A program made the translations under genes and the position numbers. Shown one piece after another: positions 22,601-36,366 of a DNA stretch of 64,000 bases; the stretch's first letter is position 1; every line of letters starts with the position of its first letter. Source of the stretch: Rutstroemia sp. NJR-2017a BVV2 (lineage: Eukaryota; Ascomycota; Leotiomycetes; Helotiales; Rutstroemiaceae). The notes beneath the pieces were generated by a model. That model was not told the DNA's origin, searched no databases, and was given only the letters and a program-made list of their open reading frames with translations. The stretch covers positions 608,001 to 672,000 of the forward strand of contig NJPS01000051.1 of assembly GCA_002946415.1 (NCBI GenBank), in the 5' to 3' direction.

Positions 22601-25600
22601 CGCTGCAATGAGAACATGTTTAAGGATGATTGGTTGGGAGTTCCTTACCGTTTCGCTCTTTCCCTTTCCTTCCTACTTTCGATCCAGCTCAATACTTCTT
22701 CCCGCTACCCCTTTCCGCTCATATTTTGCTGTATTTCTCGCTTCCTTCCGTTTTCTCGGCCTGCCGCCCCATTTTATTTCCACTCTTCCTCCAATGCAAA
22801 TTCTTGCTATCCCCTCTACTCCTTCCTCCTATTTTCTTGGGTCATATCTCCACCTCGTCATTCTTTCAACTTTATCATGATCCGTCTCTGCATTCCTCGT
22901 AGTGCTTCCTTTCTCGCCATTCTTCTTTCCTTCCCTGGTCGACTCCCCCTTCTGCTTGCTTTGTGTTCCAATCTCTCACTTCCCAGCTGCGATGGTGCCC
23001 CATGGTTGCCTGCCCATTCCTGTTCTCATCCTCCTCCTCCTTCAATGACTCGATGATGATTGGGTCCGTTAAGTGGTCATCCATTGTCGCGTGACTCCAT
23101 ACCTCATGTTTCCCCAAATATCGATAGAGTTCGATAAAGGCTCTTAGACATCGATCATGGGAAATCAGATAACATGCGCGACTTCTCTGTAGCCCTCTTT
23201 CTGTTTCTTTCTCCGTCCCTTCCTCAAAAAGACCTATGAGTTAACCCCTCTGTGCGTCCAACAGTCATTACCAATCCGAATCTCTGGACATGAAGAAGGA
23301 CAGATGAAGGATCCCAAGTCTCTGCTCCCAACCTCTGGTACGGACTCTGGAAGGAAATATCAGTCCATGTTGTAGTGAACGATTCATCGACTAGCATACC
23401 CACCACTGATTTCCTAGCTTAATGAAACTGTCGTCCTTCCAAGTCCTCTTCTGGTATAGTATGTTCTTCTACGTGTGTAAATAGGACCTGTGCGTTTATC
23501 ATAGAAATCCACCTAGCTCATCAAGCAGCCGCGTTCGATCCGGTCGGTACTGGTTCTTTCCGCTTTCTGTCTTTCGTCAAGCTCGTTTCCAGGTGTGCTG
23601 CTTTCCATACTGATTTTCATTCACACGCTACCTACCCAATCTGTCAGTTCCTCATCAATTGAGCAGTAACACCCACGTCCCCTTCTTCCCCATTGTCAAA
23701 CCACCTTGAGAATTGTTAGCTTGTCATTCCATGTATAAAAGACTCCTCTTCCTCTCGTTCTCGTTCTCGTTCTTCTTCTTTTTTTCTCCAACTGTAATGT
23801 ACCCACAACCAAGGAGCTCAAGAATTCCTTGGTTGACAGACGTAAAACTCTGGGAACCCATTTCGGTGGTTTCTGGGTCCAATTTTTGATTGCTCTTCTT
23901 CCAAGTGCTCGGCACTTTGGAATTGCTAACGGTTGATAGGAACTGCGGCATGACTTTTTTCCTCAATTCTTCAATTTTTGAAACAAAAATTCCTTAGGGA
24001 ACCTTCAATTTTTAAAACACCACATTCCTCGGGAACCTTTTTTTCATTGAGTTTGCAGCCTTGTACTGGGGCTTGAAGAAGAAGTTTTTGCTTTCGATGG
24101 GTTGTCGAAGTTGTGTTGACAGTGTTGTTCGAATCCGACTGGACTGGTAGGGCTTCAACCGGATGTGCCTGTCAGGTTAGTTGTCTCTTCTCTAACACGC
24201 ACGCATCTTTTCTGCTTGATTGACGTCTGTGAGCGATCCTGTTCGTAAGCATCGAGGTATTGTTATCAATCCATCGATGACATTGACGTGGAAGTTTCGT
24301 TTTGTTGTGTGCTGACGTCAATTCCTTAGAACGATGATCGATCCTTTGGCTTCGTAGCCTCCTTCCTTCGAATCCGAGTCGGTCAGTCTTCGAGTATCGG
24401 CATCTTTTGGTCGAACCGAGTCGAGTCCTTGGGCTTGCCAGACAGTCGAATAAATGGCGGGGATGAATCCAGATCCAGAGGGTCGGTAGTCTCCATTGGA
24501 GAAGGGCAGAAAAAATGTCCAGGAGCAACACGAAGGCAAGCAATACTCAGGTCATGGAATATGTGGGTATGGTATGAAAGAAAGAAGAAGAAGAGCCTGT
24601 GAGTCAAGGAGGGATTTTATAGCTAGTGATGTTGGTAGTGTGGACTTATGGTTGGAAGTGAGCCATGGTACGAGAGAGGTTGGCTTGCGTTGGGATGGTA
24701 GTCGGTTAGAGCTAAGGGTAGGGTTTAGTTTGTTTGTGAATTCTTAGATTGGGTCTAGGTTGGACTATTGTCTCTTATACCCATGGTTTGCATTATCTTT
24801 CTTGTGTAGTGTGCTGGGTATTTGGGCTACGTGAGGAGTATGGCGTTGTGCGATTTCGGTACCAAGCGTTGATTTGAATTAATGACTGGAAGTGAAGACT
24901 GTTCCATGGCACTAAGGGTTCGGTCAAATTCTAGACCATAATATACTGTGCGTTACCGGACACCAGAAATCATGAATAGCAGATATGTAGAATATTAAAG
25001 TAGCCAGTGGTTGAAAGTGCAAAAGAGAGTTGACCTAGTCGTCGGCATTACGGTGCACTCCTACGGAAAGAGCTGGTAAATGTACGGGGTTGAAAGGCTC
25101 TGTTGCTCGAGTTCTTAAAGGATGGTGGGTTGAAATTCACGGGTAGGTAAGAATACGGTATACCATATGGGAGATGTTTGTGATATATTCTGATTCAGTC
25201 AACTATGAGCGGGTGTGGTGGTGTGGGTTATGGGAAAAGAAAAGGAGAGCAGTCTTGGTGTGGTAAAAGGAAGAGCGTTGAAAGGGGTTGTAATCAAATG
25301 CCTTGGGCAGGAAAGTAATTTCAGATGTTCTACTCGATCTCGATCTAATGAATCAAATCAAATATCAAACTTTGATGCCTTTTCGTCGTCGAGAAATGCA
25401 AATGAAAAAAGGTAGAGGTATATGATTCCGTCTTAAAAGACTGCTTTGGTTCGTACCCGGCTGTCTCTACATGGACGACGATTCTGACTTTGCGGAGATG
25501 AGAATGGTAATGCGACGTTGCGTTCGTAGGATTGAATGCAATCCTCCCAGTCGTACTTTCGACCTCGTCCCATTGTGCCAGTTTGTTCTGCTTGCGCCAT

Positions 25601-26594
25601 CCACCTCATCCGAGGACGGAGATCTTGTGGCACTACCGACATAAGAGCAGCAGCTCGTGCAACGATTTGGTTGCTACCTGCCGTTTCCACCCGACGCGAT
25701 ATCGCTTGAACACTCGTTCTAGCCTTGAGACCGTGTTTATTGGTCCGAGGATGATCAATACATCGGTAAAACTCGGCAGTCTGAATTGCACCCGATCTGC
25801 CATGAATCGGTAGGTTCGTTGGATGCACAATTACTATCGAACCCCTTTCGTTGTATCCTTGCATCCCTTTCTTCTTCATTCTGCTGAATACTAATTCGCC
25901 TACACGGAGCATCAAGGGTTCCAATTATGCACCAGGGAACATTTTTGCACGTTTCCTCGCAGCCGTATCACACAGCACGCATCACGCGGCGCCCCCCCGA
26001 AGCATTGACATATCCCGTCCTCTCTCCCGACCAATTACTCACATGACCCGTTGCCCCTCATCTGCAAGAGCCTCAAGCAGACCTCAAACCTGGATTCGCA
26101 GTCGGATACCTACATCGTCACCGCTCCCAAAACTGATTTTTGATCCATTTAAACATTATCCTTCACACCGCTGGTTAAAATGCAGGATCTTCAGATTTAC
26201 TGATATGTGATGATATGATGGCGATGTGATGATAGGATAGCGTTGAATACCAGAAACTTCGGTTTGAAACTTGAAAGCAGCGATATGTAGTAAGCCGTGG
26301 GATGATACATACCAAGGCGCACACCGCTTATATGTGAATGAGAACGATGAAGTCCTCCGCCATCGACTTCATTTTGGAATCGGATTGAGCAGCAGTACTT
26401 CTTGAATGGATCATGCATGGAACTTGAAAAGTGAATGGGCTCAGACGGAATGAAAGTAGGATAGGTTATGTATATAGGCATATTTTAGGCGCACTATGCA
26501 CCAAATTCCATGCCATGCCATTTGTTCCTGATGTCATGATACAATATTTTACATCCTTCCCCGCAACCCCACAGCAACTCAAGCAATAACCGGA
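19638..26594. other. 7 kb gene-poor region
   Basis: No gene with a recognisable domain is found on either strand. The plus strand is strikingly pyrimidine-rich at about 22560-23060 and again near 23740-24060, like the long leaders or promoters of fungal regulatory genes, but no large coding frame follows. The longest frames are 25433-25924 (-, 163 codons), 22616-23056 (+, 146 codons, in the CT tract) and 24172-24543 (-, 123 codons). None shows family motifs. It may hold non-coding transcripts, the promoter of the stress-protein gene, or highly spliced or orphan genes that I cannot resolve. Confidence 0.4.
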
Positions 26595-27796
26595 TCACCG
26601 CTTCCTCTTTGAGAAGTATGTCAGATTGGCTCTTGCACTTGTTCCCGTTTTATGCACCAAGATCCTCCGATCCCAAACAGAACTCCTGCCCTCCACCACA
26701 CTGACAATTTCATCCGCAAACTTTTGAGCAAACATTCCTCGTCCACTACCTCTTGACTGCTTCTTGGTCGCTGTATCTAATATCCATTTGATCGCTTGAC
26801 GTCTGCGTTGTTTTAGACCGAGCGGGACGGGAATTTGTAGAGATGCTCCTCCTCCTGCTGCACCCTTTTGCGCACGGATACGTAGAAGAGGAGCGACGGA
26901 GTCGATAGCGACTGTAAGGTATAGGACTGGGTTGAGTGGGAGATGAGAGGGGGGTGGTGCTCCAGGAAGGAGGGGTTTAGATGGGTTCGGGTTTGGCGGG
27001 GGTGCGGTGCGCAGGTGGTTTAATATGTATGACATGTTCTAATATGACAAAAAGAATCAAGTTAGCCAAATTCATTCATAATGAGAAAAAGTACGAAAAC
27101 CTAGTGCGTGGTAACAGGACGACGCAAAAAGTAAAAGAACAGAACTGACGAGCCTACCCTCTGGGCAACACTCTTTTTGCCATGTCTCATTAACAGATTG
27201 GTGACTTGTGATACTACTGGATCGTATCGGTATTTTAAATTGCTGTCTGAAGGAATAGGAAGATTAGGAAGGCCGAATTTGTGTCCTTCGGTCTCGGGAT
27301 CAAAGACATGCCCTCCGTTGGCGACATTTTGCATTTGTGCCATGGCAATGAGGTTCTCAAAAGAGAGATTTTCGGCGGAATTTTCCAAAGCAGAGGCGGT
27401 CGCAGAGCTTGTATCCTTGGTCTCTTCCTTGATTATTTCGGGGGATTTATCTTTGCCTTCTTGGTCGCGTTTGAGGATCTGTGATCAACGTTAGCAATTA
27501 TGATATTATAGTGGACAATACAAATCATAAGTTGCAGTGGAAAATACCTCTTGGACCGGTGTACCCTGATTGAGATCTGGCTTTGTCTCGCCGGTCACCT
27601 CTCCCATATCTGCTGCCTCTTCACTGACATGACCTAGAACATCTTGATTTGGGCCTTTGGCGGGGGGCTGTTTTTCGTCCGCATAATACCGACGTGGTGC
27701 AATCTTTAGGAAAGCTGAATTCCGCGGAGCAACGATTGGCCTCGTTCGAACGGTCAATGACCGACTTGCGGCGTAGAAATTTACCCTTGGAGGCAT
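26595..27796 (-). CDS. RSM7: Mitochondrial small-subunit ribosomal protein uS7m
   Basis: Three exons, 27796-27548, 27478-27158 and 27038-26595, encode 337 residues. Introns are 69 bp (GTATTT donor, TGCTAAC branch) and 119 bp (GTAGGC donor). The N-terminus is Arg/Ser/Ala-rich without acidic residues for about 45 residues, as in a mitochondrial targeting sequence. The uS7 domain occupies about 150-337, with the YDPVVSQVTNLLMRHGKKSVAQR helix before the last intron and conserved IKWILDTA and RGMFAQKFADEIV segments after it. The C-terminus ends in KRKR. uS7 binds the 3' major domain of small-subunit rRNA and helps nucleate assembly of the small subunit head. A Pro-rich loop lies after the second junction. 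Confidence 0.92.
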
Positions 27797-28540
27797 GGTT
27801 GTGATATAGATATTCTCAATTACTCCATGTCTCCGCACTGGTATAAAGTCGAGAATTTCATGGCTGCCTGGAAATCATCTTAAGCCTCAGGCTTTCAGAT
27901 CATGTCTTGGTCTAATCGTCAGTGCGATCCGTTGGGCGGGAAGACTAACTCGTATGGATTAGTACTTCCACCTCAATTGCTACGGTAGTACAAATCCAGA
28001 TTGTGCTCTTAATGTGATATCTTCCTTTTGCACACGATTCATTGATACCAAACGGTGGAGAAGATACAATGGACTACACTTCGAGATATGCAGGAACCTG
28101 GCAGCAAATTATATCTCCACGAAGCATGTTTTTCACAGCTAATGGTAGTACTCTTCCTACGTACAAAGAGTAGTCGAGACCCCTTTTCCAACTTTTGGCT
28201 GATGACAGGAATTGAAAGTACTCAGAACACCAAATAGAGATTGTCGATATCTAAAAGCTTTTTCTCAAAGTACTCCACCACCAGCCCAAGAAACAAAAAA
28301 CAAAAAGTAAAAACCAGGATAACAATATGTCTGCATGTAAACTCCAGCGCCCTTGCTGCCCTGTGAAAATCCGCCACGAAACCGTCCGACGCCTGATGTC
28401 TCATTTCATAGGCTCTTGCCCATCCTTACTTCAGCCAAGACGAATGGCGAAGCCAATTATTATCAACCTCTTATCCTACAGGCTAAATCGAACCACTGAC
28501 CATCTCCTTCAATATCGAATATGGTATATGGTGCTTGGAA
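27797..28540. other. Intergenic spacer
   Basis: Upstream of uS7m and downstream of the dsRBM-like gene. Short frames on both strands look like chance. Confidence 0.4.
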
Positions 28541-28958
28541 TTACCATCCATTCCGGCTTTGTGTAGGGGAGGTTGGACTTGAGCTCTCTAGAGACTTGAG
28601 AGCTACCTCTGCGGCATCCTCCTTAGCGTTGTTGACATACTGGCCGTCGTACCAGAACCGTGCCGCGATATTTTGACCCTGCACAGTCACTGTGCTCGAC
28701 CACGCAGTCCGCCCTCCTAAGTTTTGTTAGCAATTGGTTTGATTGAACAACTTAAAACGTTTTCCGAAGACGACAATGTTGGAAGGGAAACTTACCTCGT
28801 CTATCCGACACGATCTGAAAGACGGGAGGATGAATTTGTGCCTCGCGGCATCTCTCTATGAATTCTCAATATCATGGTCGCCTTATAAGTCCAATTGACA
28901 TACCTTCGAGCTTCTCTTGCCATGTAGCTCCGGAGGAACTGTAACTTGAGAAAGACAT
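28541..28958 (-). CDS. Small double-stranded-RNA-binding-like protein
   Basis: A three-exon gene: 28958-28904, 28855-28796 and 28716-28541, with introns of 48 and 79 bp (GTATGT and GTAAGT donors; the second has a TGCTAAC branch site). The spliced frame runs 96 residues to a TAA. Almost the whole protein is one dsRBM-type domain. The first helix is TWQEKLEERCREA, then come a beta strand with HPPVFQIV, a W-x-x-x-V-x-V strand (TAWSSTVTVQG), and a C-terminal helix NAKEDAAEVALKSL. The usual basic KKxAK at the start of the last helix is reduced to a single Lys, so strong RNA binding is uncertain. Small fungal proteins of this shape are known as hypothetical dsRBM proteins. Exon 1 is only 18 codons, so the gene is easy to miss. 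The function is inferred from fold only. Confidence 0.8.
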
Positions 28959-30898
28959 TATCGAGGCGTGTGGTGGAAATCTTAAAGGGTCGAGGTTGTC
29001 AAGAAATTTGTAGTTGAAATTCGAGTGCTAGTGGTGTGGAGGAGAAACAGTGGGGAGCGGGTTCGGAAAAGGCGTTATGTTCTGCAGGGAATGAACGTGG
29101 TCTTATAGTGAAAGGGTGTATACTATTGATAAGTAGATGGTAGACTTAGAAACGATGTGAGACTCTGAGGTGGCAGTCAAATCTTCAGGAATTGGTAAAT
29201 TTGTATTTGCATACATCCATGCAACACAGCAGCTCAAACCTTGGGACTGTCTCGGCATGCTGCATTCGAATAGTAGAACGAATAGATCATAGAGGAGTAG
29301 CGTCGATCATCCGTTGGTCGGGGCCATGTGTGCTGTCTCCATCGGTGGTCAGGACAGCTCATGTACGACCTTTCCGACTGAGTTTTGATGAGTTAGGAAA
29401 AGCATATTTGAGGCTTGAGACAATAGCAACGAGTGGAGATGCACAGCCAACGCTTGAAGTTCTTGCAGCAACTTTGCAGCCTTGCAGCATTATGGGACTT
29501 TTGGGATTAGAGGCAAGAGTTGGCATAACGAAAGTGTGTAAAATGTATGTGGGGTTGAAGTGCATGAAGAGGGGACGCGAATATGACGATAGGAAAGAGG
29601 GTTTTCTTGAGGAGTCCAATGAACAAGCGAAGTACCAAATGGCTAGTCAGGAAAAAAAATAATCGAGCTGCAGGTGGGTGCATTGGGGTGATGATGAGGA
29701 CATGCCAGTACATTTGTTAGTAGATCACATTTTACCCATTGCTTTTGGACTGAGACTTGACTTGTCTCTTACCCAGTTCGGACACACAAGAACTGATTTC
29801 CTTTTCTTGAAGTATGAAATATGGTTCGTAGACCAGTTCAGAACGCTCAATCAGTAGAAATACGTGATTCCATATACATTAAGAGGTAAAGCAACCTGTA
29901 CTTTGTACAGTGTGATTGGTCAAAATAAAAGTCATGGAAATTGATGCAGCAGGAGTCCATATTTCGAATTCATATCTTGTTCCTTTCCCACTACTGTAAA
30001 CGGCCGAGACGATGAGATCTAAATGCTGCAGGAACGGTTGCCTACATGCTCATGAGACGATTGATCAATGATCGCCAGGGTATATATTGCGGAGAAACGC
30101 CCGTGAGGTGTATCGGAAAGGTACATAAGTACTCAGCCCTGGAGCTTCTTCGATTCTTCCTAGAACGGCTTCCTCGAAGCTCACCGCCATCCCGGATCTG
30201 TACCAGCGAAGTTCCTTCAACCTGGTCAAGCATGCCTAGAAGCATCGAAACGACAAAGCTAACCATCATGTGTTTTTCGGATATAAAATAGACGGGAACA
30301 TACCTGCATTTACCCAAATATGTGATATACAGTCGCACAGAACTTGCAAAGTCAACCGTCAGTACCAAGTGGACTTATTTCCTGACCTCACCTGGGCACG
30401 CCACAAAGACTTGGTCGGGACGAGGTGCTAGCAAAGCACCAGACTGCTCGAGAAATACGAATGCCCCGCTGGTCGGATGTCCCGCATTAATTATCCGTCC
30501 ACAGCATATGCTGGATCAAGGGAGCTTCATTCGCGTTGACTGAGGGGAAATTGGCCGCAAGATACACAACTTGATAATGAAACAAACTTGCTCATAAAAG
30601 GTTGCGTGGCGGCTTGAGAGATGGCCAAGTATATAGGAGTCTTGTCTATGGATAGCCTTAATTCGACAGCGCATCAATTGAGCGTTGTTGGTGCCCAAGT
30701 GTTCGAAGCGGAATCGAGGAGGCACCTAGGCTTGGACCTCATTTTATGGTTGGACAAAACCAGCCGGGATTAATTTGATATTGATCGGGGCGTTTGATGA
30801 TCAGGAACCGTTTCCCTCTTCGCAGAAATGGCTTGGTGTTATCGTACGGATGTGGTAGCACAAGCAACAATTTACGCACAGTCCATGCTGTGCATAAG

Positions 30899-30923
30899 CA
30901 CGTGACACGTATAGCTACACGTG
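30899..30923. promoter_or_regulatory. Two CACGTG boxes
   Basis: Perfect CACGTG hexamers lie at 30899-30904 and 30918-30923, 19 bp apart. They are about 1.6 kb from the nearest start codon, so their target is unclear. Confidence 0.25.
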
Positions 30924-31908
30924 ATCAGGAACATTTTGCCCTCTCGTCCGCATGACTACCAGTCTTCATCCTGTTGGTCGGGTATGAGTTTCTGTGGGTA
31001 TTATCTAACTGCGTACAAATACAGTTATCGATGACCCGAACATTCTATTCCTCCATTCACTCAAAATCACGCCATATATTGAGCTCCGACGGCTCCAGTC
31101 AACACTAGGTATGTCTGAACTCAGCACGTGGAGTATATCCACTGCGTAGGTCTTTACAGTTTAGGTCGATTCCCTCATCGAAGTTCCCAATATAGTTCGA
31201 CGCCCACGTCAAGCACCTGACAACCCCAATCCAAGGGAACTAGGGAGCACTCAATTTCTACTTCTCGCCTTACCTACGGCCCTGCGTCCCGAGCTAAACT
31301 CCGGGGCCATTCATCCGGAGTTACCTCTCGCAGAATAAGACCAGAGTTCATCGATCAAAAGCCACTATCCATAGTCTTTGTAAACCCCTCATCGAAACGG
31401 ATAGCATCACAGTTTCGGACAATCTGCATCATGGACATTTTCCTTGGCAGTACTCGGCGGTACACGATGGTGGATTGAAGTGCAGTCAGCGCAGTTTACG
31501 GCATGAGCACCAGTCTGGGAAATTTAATCTTGGCAATATGCTTAGATGATCTCAAGGACACGGGATGCGGACTAACCGATGTGCAGTCATCTGCTCGGCG
31601 CCGGTCTCGCGTTCGCGCGTATGTCTACCAGTGAAATTTAGATGTATTGTATTAGAACAGACAAACTCCAGCACTGCCTCGAGGAAAAAGAGCCCTGATT
31701 ACAGTCAGTGACGAGAGGACCAATACAGCTTTCCAGAAAACCCCCTTCTTAGTGGAAACCATTGAATCACCGAACTGACATAACTTTTTAGACTTGGAGA
31801 GATTCGAAGTACAGAAGTAGTTAGATGCACCGAGGTGAAAACATTCTGACCCAAGCCGGTCAGATACCATGTCTTGGGAAATATAAGAGAAGACATCACA
31901 CCAAACCC

Positions 31909-32126
31909 GCACAGTAGGTGCAATAATTCATTAACCACCGACGAATTCCAATGATCCAGCGAAAAAAAATCAAATTTTGGGATGTTCGAATAAAAGTTGG
32001 ATCATTAGAGTTCTTTCGTTTGGTTCTCTAATCAATAAGCTTAAGAGAGTATATGCAAGTGTTGCGAAGCAAATCTCTTTGGGTGGTGATTCTGTGGTGG
32101 TTGAAGAATTATTGCACCAACTGTGC
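31909..32126. repeat. Inverted repeat pair
   Basis: 31909-31938 and the reverse complement of 32097-32126 agree at 27 of 30 bases. Read outward, both arms encode a similar peptide (VNELLHLLC on minus, VEELLHQLC on plus). This hints at two diverged, opposed copies of one old coding fragment. Confidence 0.5.
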
Positions 32127-32538
32127 CGCAGACCACAAACGTTGGTAATCTTTACTAAAATCTTTACGAAAGAACCAACACAATACGAAATCCTAGCAAG
32201 CTGACAAGATGCCCGACACTAGAATAAGATAAGTGTAGTCTCTCCTCTACGCCTTGTTGACTGACTCATATCGCAGCAATAAGAATTGTTTCCAGCTTGA
32301 ATAACTGCGCTTGCAGTTGGTCTCTCTAAGACAATATTGTCCCGCGACAGGGTATAGAGGAAGAAAACGACATGCATGGAGAATTTAAATAGAGGGACGA
32401 TGATTGAAGAAACTTGACTATGAGGGTTCATTTCAAGTCCACGAAGCCATTCATCTGGCAGTCCCGCGTCCATCTACTACTTCCCGGCTTCCCCTATCGG
32501 CGCATACCATAATTCCTTAAGACCTTTCTCTCGTTGCC

Positions 32539-34156
32539 ATGTTGAATGAATCTGAAAATGACCCCAAGTCACCCGCAGCTTACGAGTCAGTTTCTGTACG
32601 ACCAGTGAGCTGGTACCTTGAGAAACATGGCCTTGAGATGGGAGATTCAAATTATGTGCGCTGGAGCAAGACCAACCCACGACATCCACGAAACTGGTCC
32701 TCACGGCGGAAAGCCTATGACTACAGCCTCCTCATCTTTCTCGACTTCTTCACCACTGTCATAAGCACAACAGGGACGGCAGCCAGCGAAGGAGCACGTC
32801 ACGAGCTTGAAATTGGAAAGACCTTGTCTCTGTTTAGTTTCGTCTCCATCTATATGATCGCTCAAGCCATTGGTTGTGTGCTATTTCCTCCATATTCCGA
32901 GTCTTTTGGGAGAAAGCAACTGTTCATCGCAGCGACCATTTCATATTGTGTGTCTAGCATTGCCATTGCACGGGCTTCCAACGTTTCTGTAATCATCATC
33001 TTTCGCTTTATCAGTGGCTTGGCCTCTGCGGTGCCCACAAACATTGTTGCCGGTAGTGCAGAGGACCTCTTTCATGCTGGGCATAGAATCTGGATGATTT
33101 ATGCCTGGGCTCTTACGACAAATGTAGGTGCCTGTGTGGGACCGATATTTGGTACATTGGTGGCGGAGTCCTTGGGCTGGTGAGCCAACCCTATTACTGT
33201 GTGTGAGTTAATGCTGAAGACAAGAATTCAGGCGGTGGATTTTCTACCTTTCGACCATCATAACAGGCCTGTGGTCAGTTCTCCTTCTCTTCATCAAGGA
33301 GAGCAGGCCGAGTCAGCTACTCAGTAAAGCCGTTGCCGAAGTATGCAAAGAATCGGGAGACAGTACTTTGCGCACAAGGAATCCCGATCATGCACCTGAC
33401 TTCCGTACTTTCGCGCAAGTCGCTCTGATCCGACCAGTGCGGCTGGTCTGTACTGAACCCATCGTCTTCATCTGTTCGATCTTGACCGCAGTTGTTTATG
33501 GACTACTATATCTCTTCACGGGAGCCTTGCCCATCGTTTACAAATCCTACGGTTTCACGCCTGGTCAGGCATCTTTGTCGTTTGTCCCTCTCACCCTAGG
33601 GATATTCAGCGGCATCTTTACCCGCTTCTACGATCACAGAATCTACAAACGCCGTCAACAAAAGAGTCAGGAGTTAGAACCAGAGGACAAACTGACCGGA
33701 TTTGCAATCGGGGCCCCTCTTCTCGCCATAGGGCTTTGGTGGTTCGCGTGGACTATCCCACCACAGGTTCAGGGTGTGCCATGGATCGTCTCAATGCTCC
33801 CACTTTTGCTTGTTGGCTATGCCACCAATGAGTTCGGTTGTACATTGACGGGTTATATTGCAGATAGCTATACTGTCTTTGCCTCCTCGGCCTTTGCATC
33901 GACTGCCTTCCTGCGAGCAATTTGCTGTGCTGGATTCCCACTATTTGCTGGCCGCATGTTCACGGCATTAACAGCTAACGAGGCATCGTCTATCCTCGCG
34001 GCTGTTGCTTCCGTGTTTTGTGTTGCTCCTGTGGTGTTGTTGAAGTACGGGAAAAAAATAAGAGAGAGGAGCCCATTTGCGAAGTATAGCTTGGAGCAAT
34101 ATAGACACAATGAGGTTGATAGAGATGCTGTGTTGGATGATGATAGTAGTGTCTAA
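32539..34156 (+). CDS. MFS transporter, DHA1-like drug/polyamine type
   Basis: Two exons, 32539-33179 and 33232-34156, with a 52 bp GTGAGC intron, encode 521 residues. A hydrophilic N-terminus of about 65 residues (ending WSKTNPRHPRNWSSRRKAYDY) precedes twelve hydrophobic segments. The NPRHPRNWS box before the first helix is characteristic of the fungal DHA1 group that includes Flr1/Tpo-like exporters. The loop between helices 2 and 3 carries the motif-A-like ESFGRKQLF. A charged central loop (QQKSQELEPEDK) separates the halves. These proteins export drugs, polyamines or fungal metabolites in exchange for protons; the substrate here is unknown. It has no biosynthetic neighbour, although the nitronate monooxygenase follows 413 bp downstream on the same strand. 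The first ATG is used as start. Confidence 0.9.
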
Positions 34157-35794
<1,638 letters not shown>

Positions 35795-36366
35795 GTATTT
35801 GTACTTTTAGGATTATCTCTAATGAATGCGCTAAATATCCATAACATCTCTGTCCATCTTGAATCATTTGAGGACATTAATGAAAGCCGCGTCTGTCGTA
35901 CTAGCCGCGTAGTCCAGTCCAGCCGCGGCAGCATGGCGTCTGCGGCCCTGCCTTCCTGGTTAGGTCGACGAGGTTACCAAATGTGATTAGCGTCACCTAG
36001 TTCGAGTCGTTCCTTCCCTTTTTACTAACATTGGCATTCCCTAAACTATCTGTGTTGGGGCGGTTCGCTGCTTGCTACCATTCTGTTCCAACCTTTCATT
36101 CACTTCACTTCACTTTCTAAATCACTTCACATCAGTTACCTCTTTACTCTCATTTACTACCGAAGTATCTCTACAATACTTCCAAACATTTAATCTGGAG
36201 CCGATCTCAGACAGGCCACTGTTCCATTTCATTCCAGCTTGTCTTTTTACTTTCATCATACTACTACCTCAAAAGAGTGGCTGTTGATCTCAACTTTCGA
36301 CCTTGAGAATTTTGCACCTTAACTTTCACTCACACTTTGTTCCACCTTCAATCTTATAACTTCAGC
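35795..36366. other. Spacer before the BTB gene
   Basis: The right half is CT-rich with repeated CACTTCACTT-like words, typical of a fungal leader. No gene was seen. Confidence 0.4.

Larger units (their letters stand above)
28959..32538. other. 3.6 kb intergenic region
   Basis: No gene could be supported. Frames at 29192-29662 (+) and 30042-30725 (-, several short pieces) do not join into a convincing product; the 30320-30500 minus-strand stretch has some coding look but is closed by stops. The region contains two CACGTG boxes (30899, 30918) and an inverted repeat at 31909-32126, given separately. Confidence 0.4.

Noticed and set aside
22616..23056. 146-codon frame in the CT-rich tract
   Set aside because: Composition is that of a pyrimidine tract (Ser/Leu/Pro/Phe only), read equally open in two frames.
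30042..30725. Possible spliced gene on the minus strand
   Set aside because: The coding-looking piece at 30380-30500 is closed by stops on both sides, and no GT/AG choice joins it to the upstream Met.
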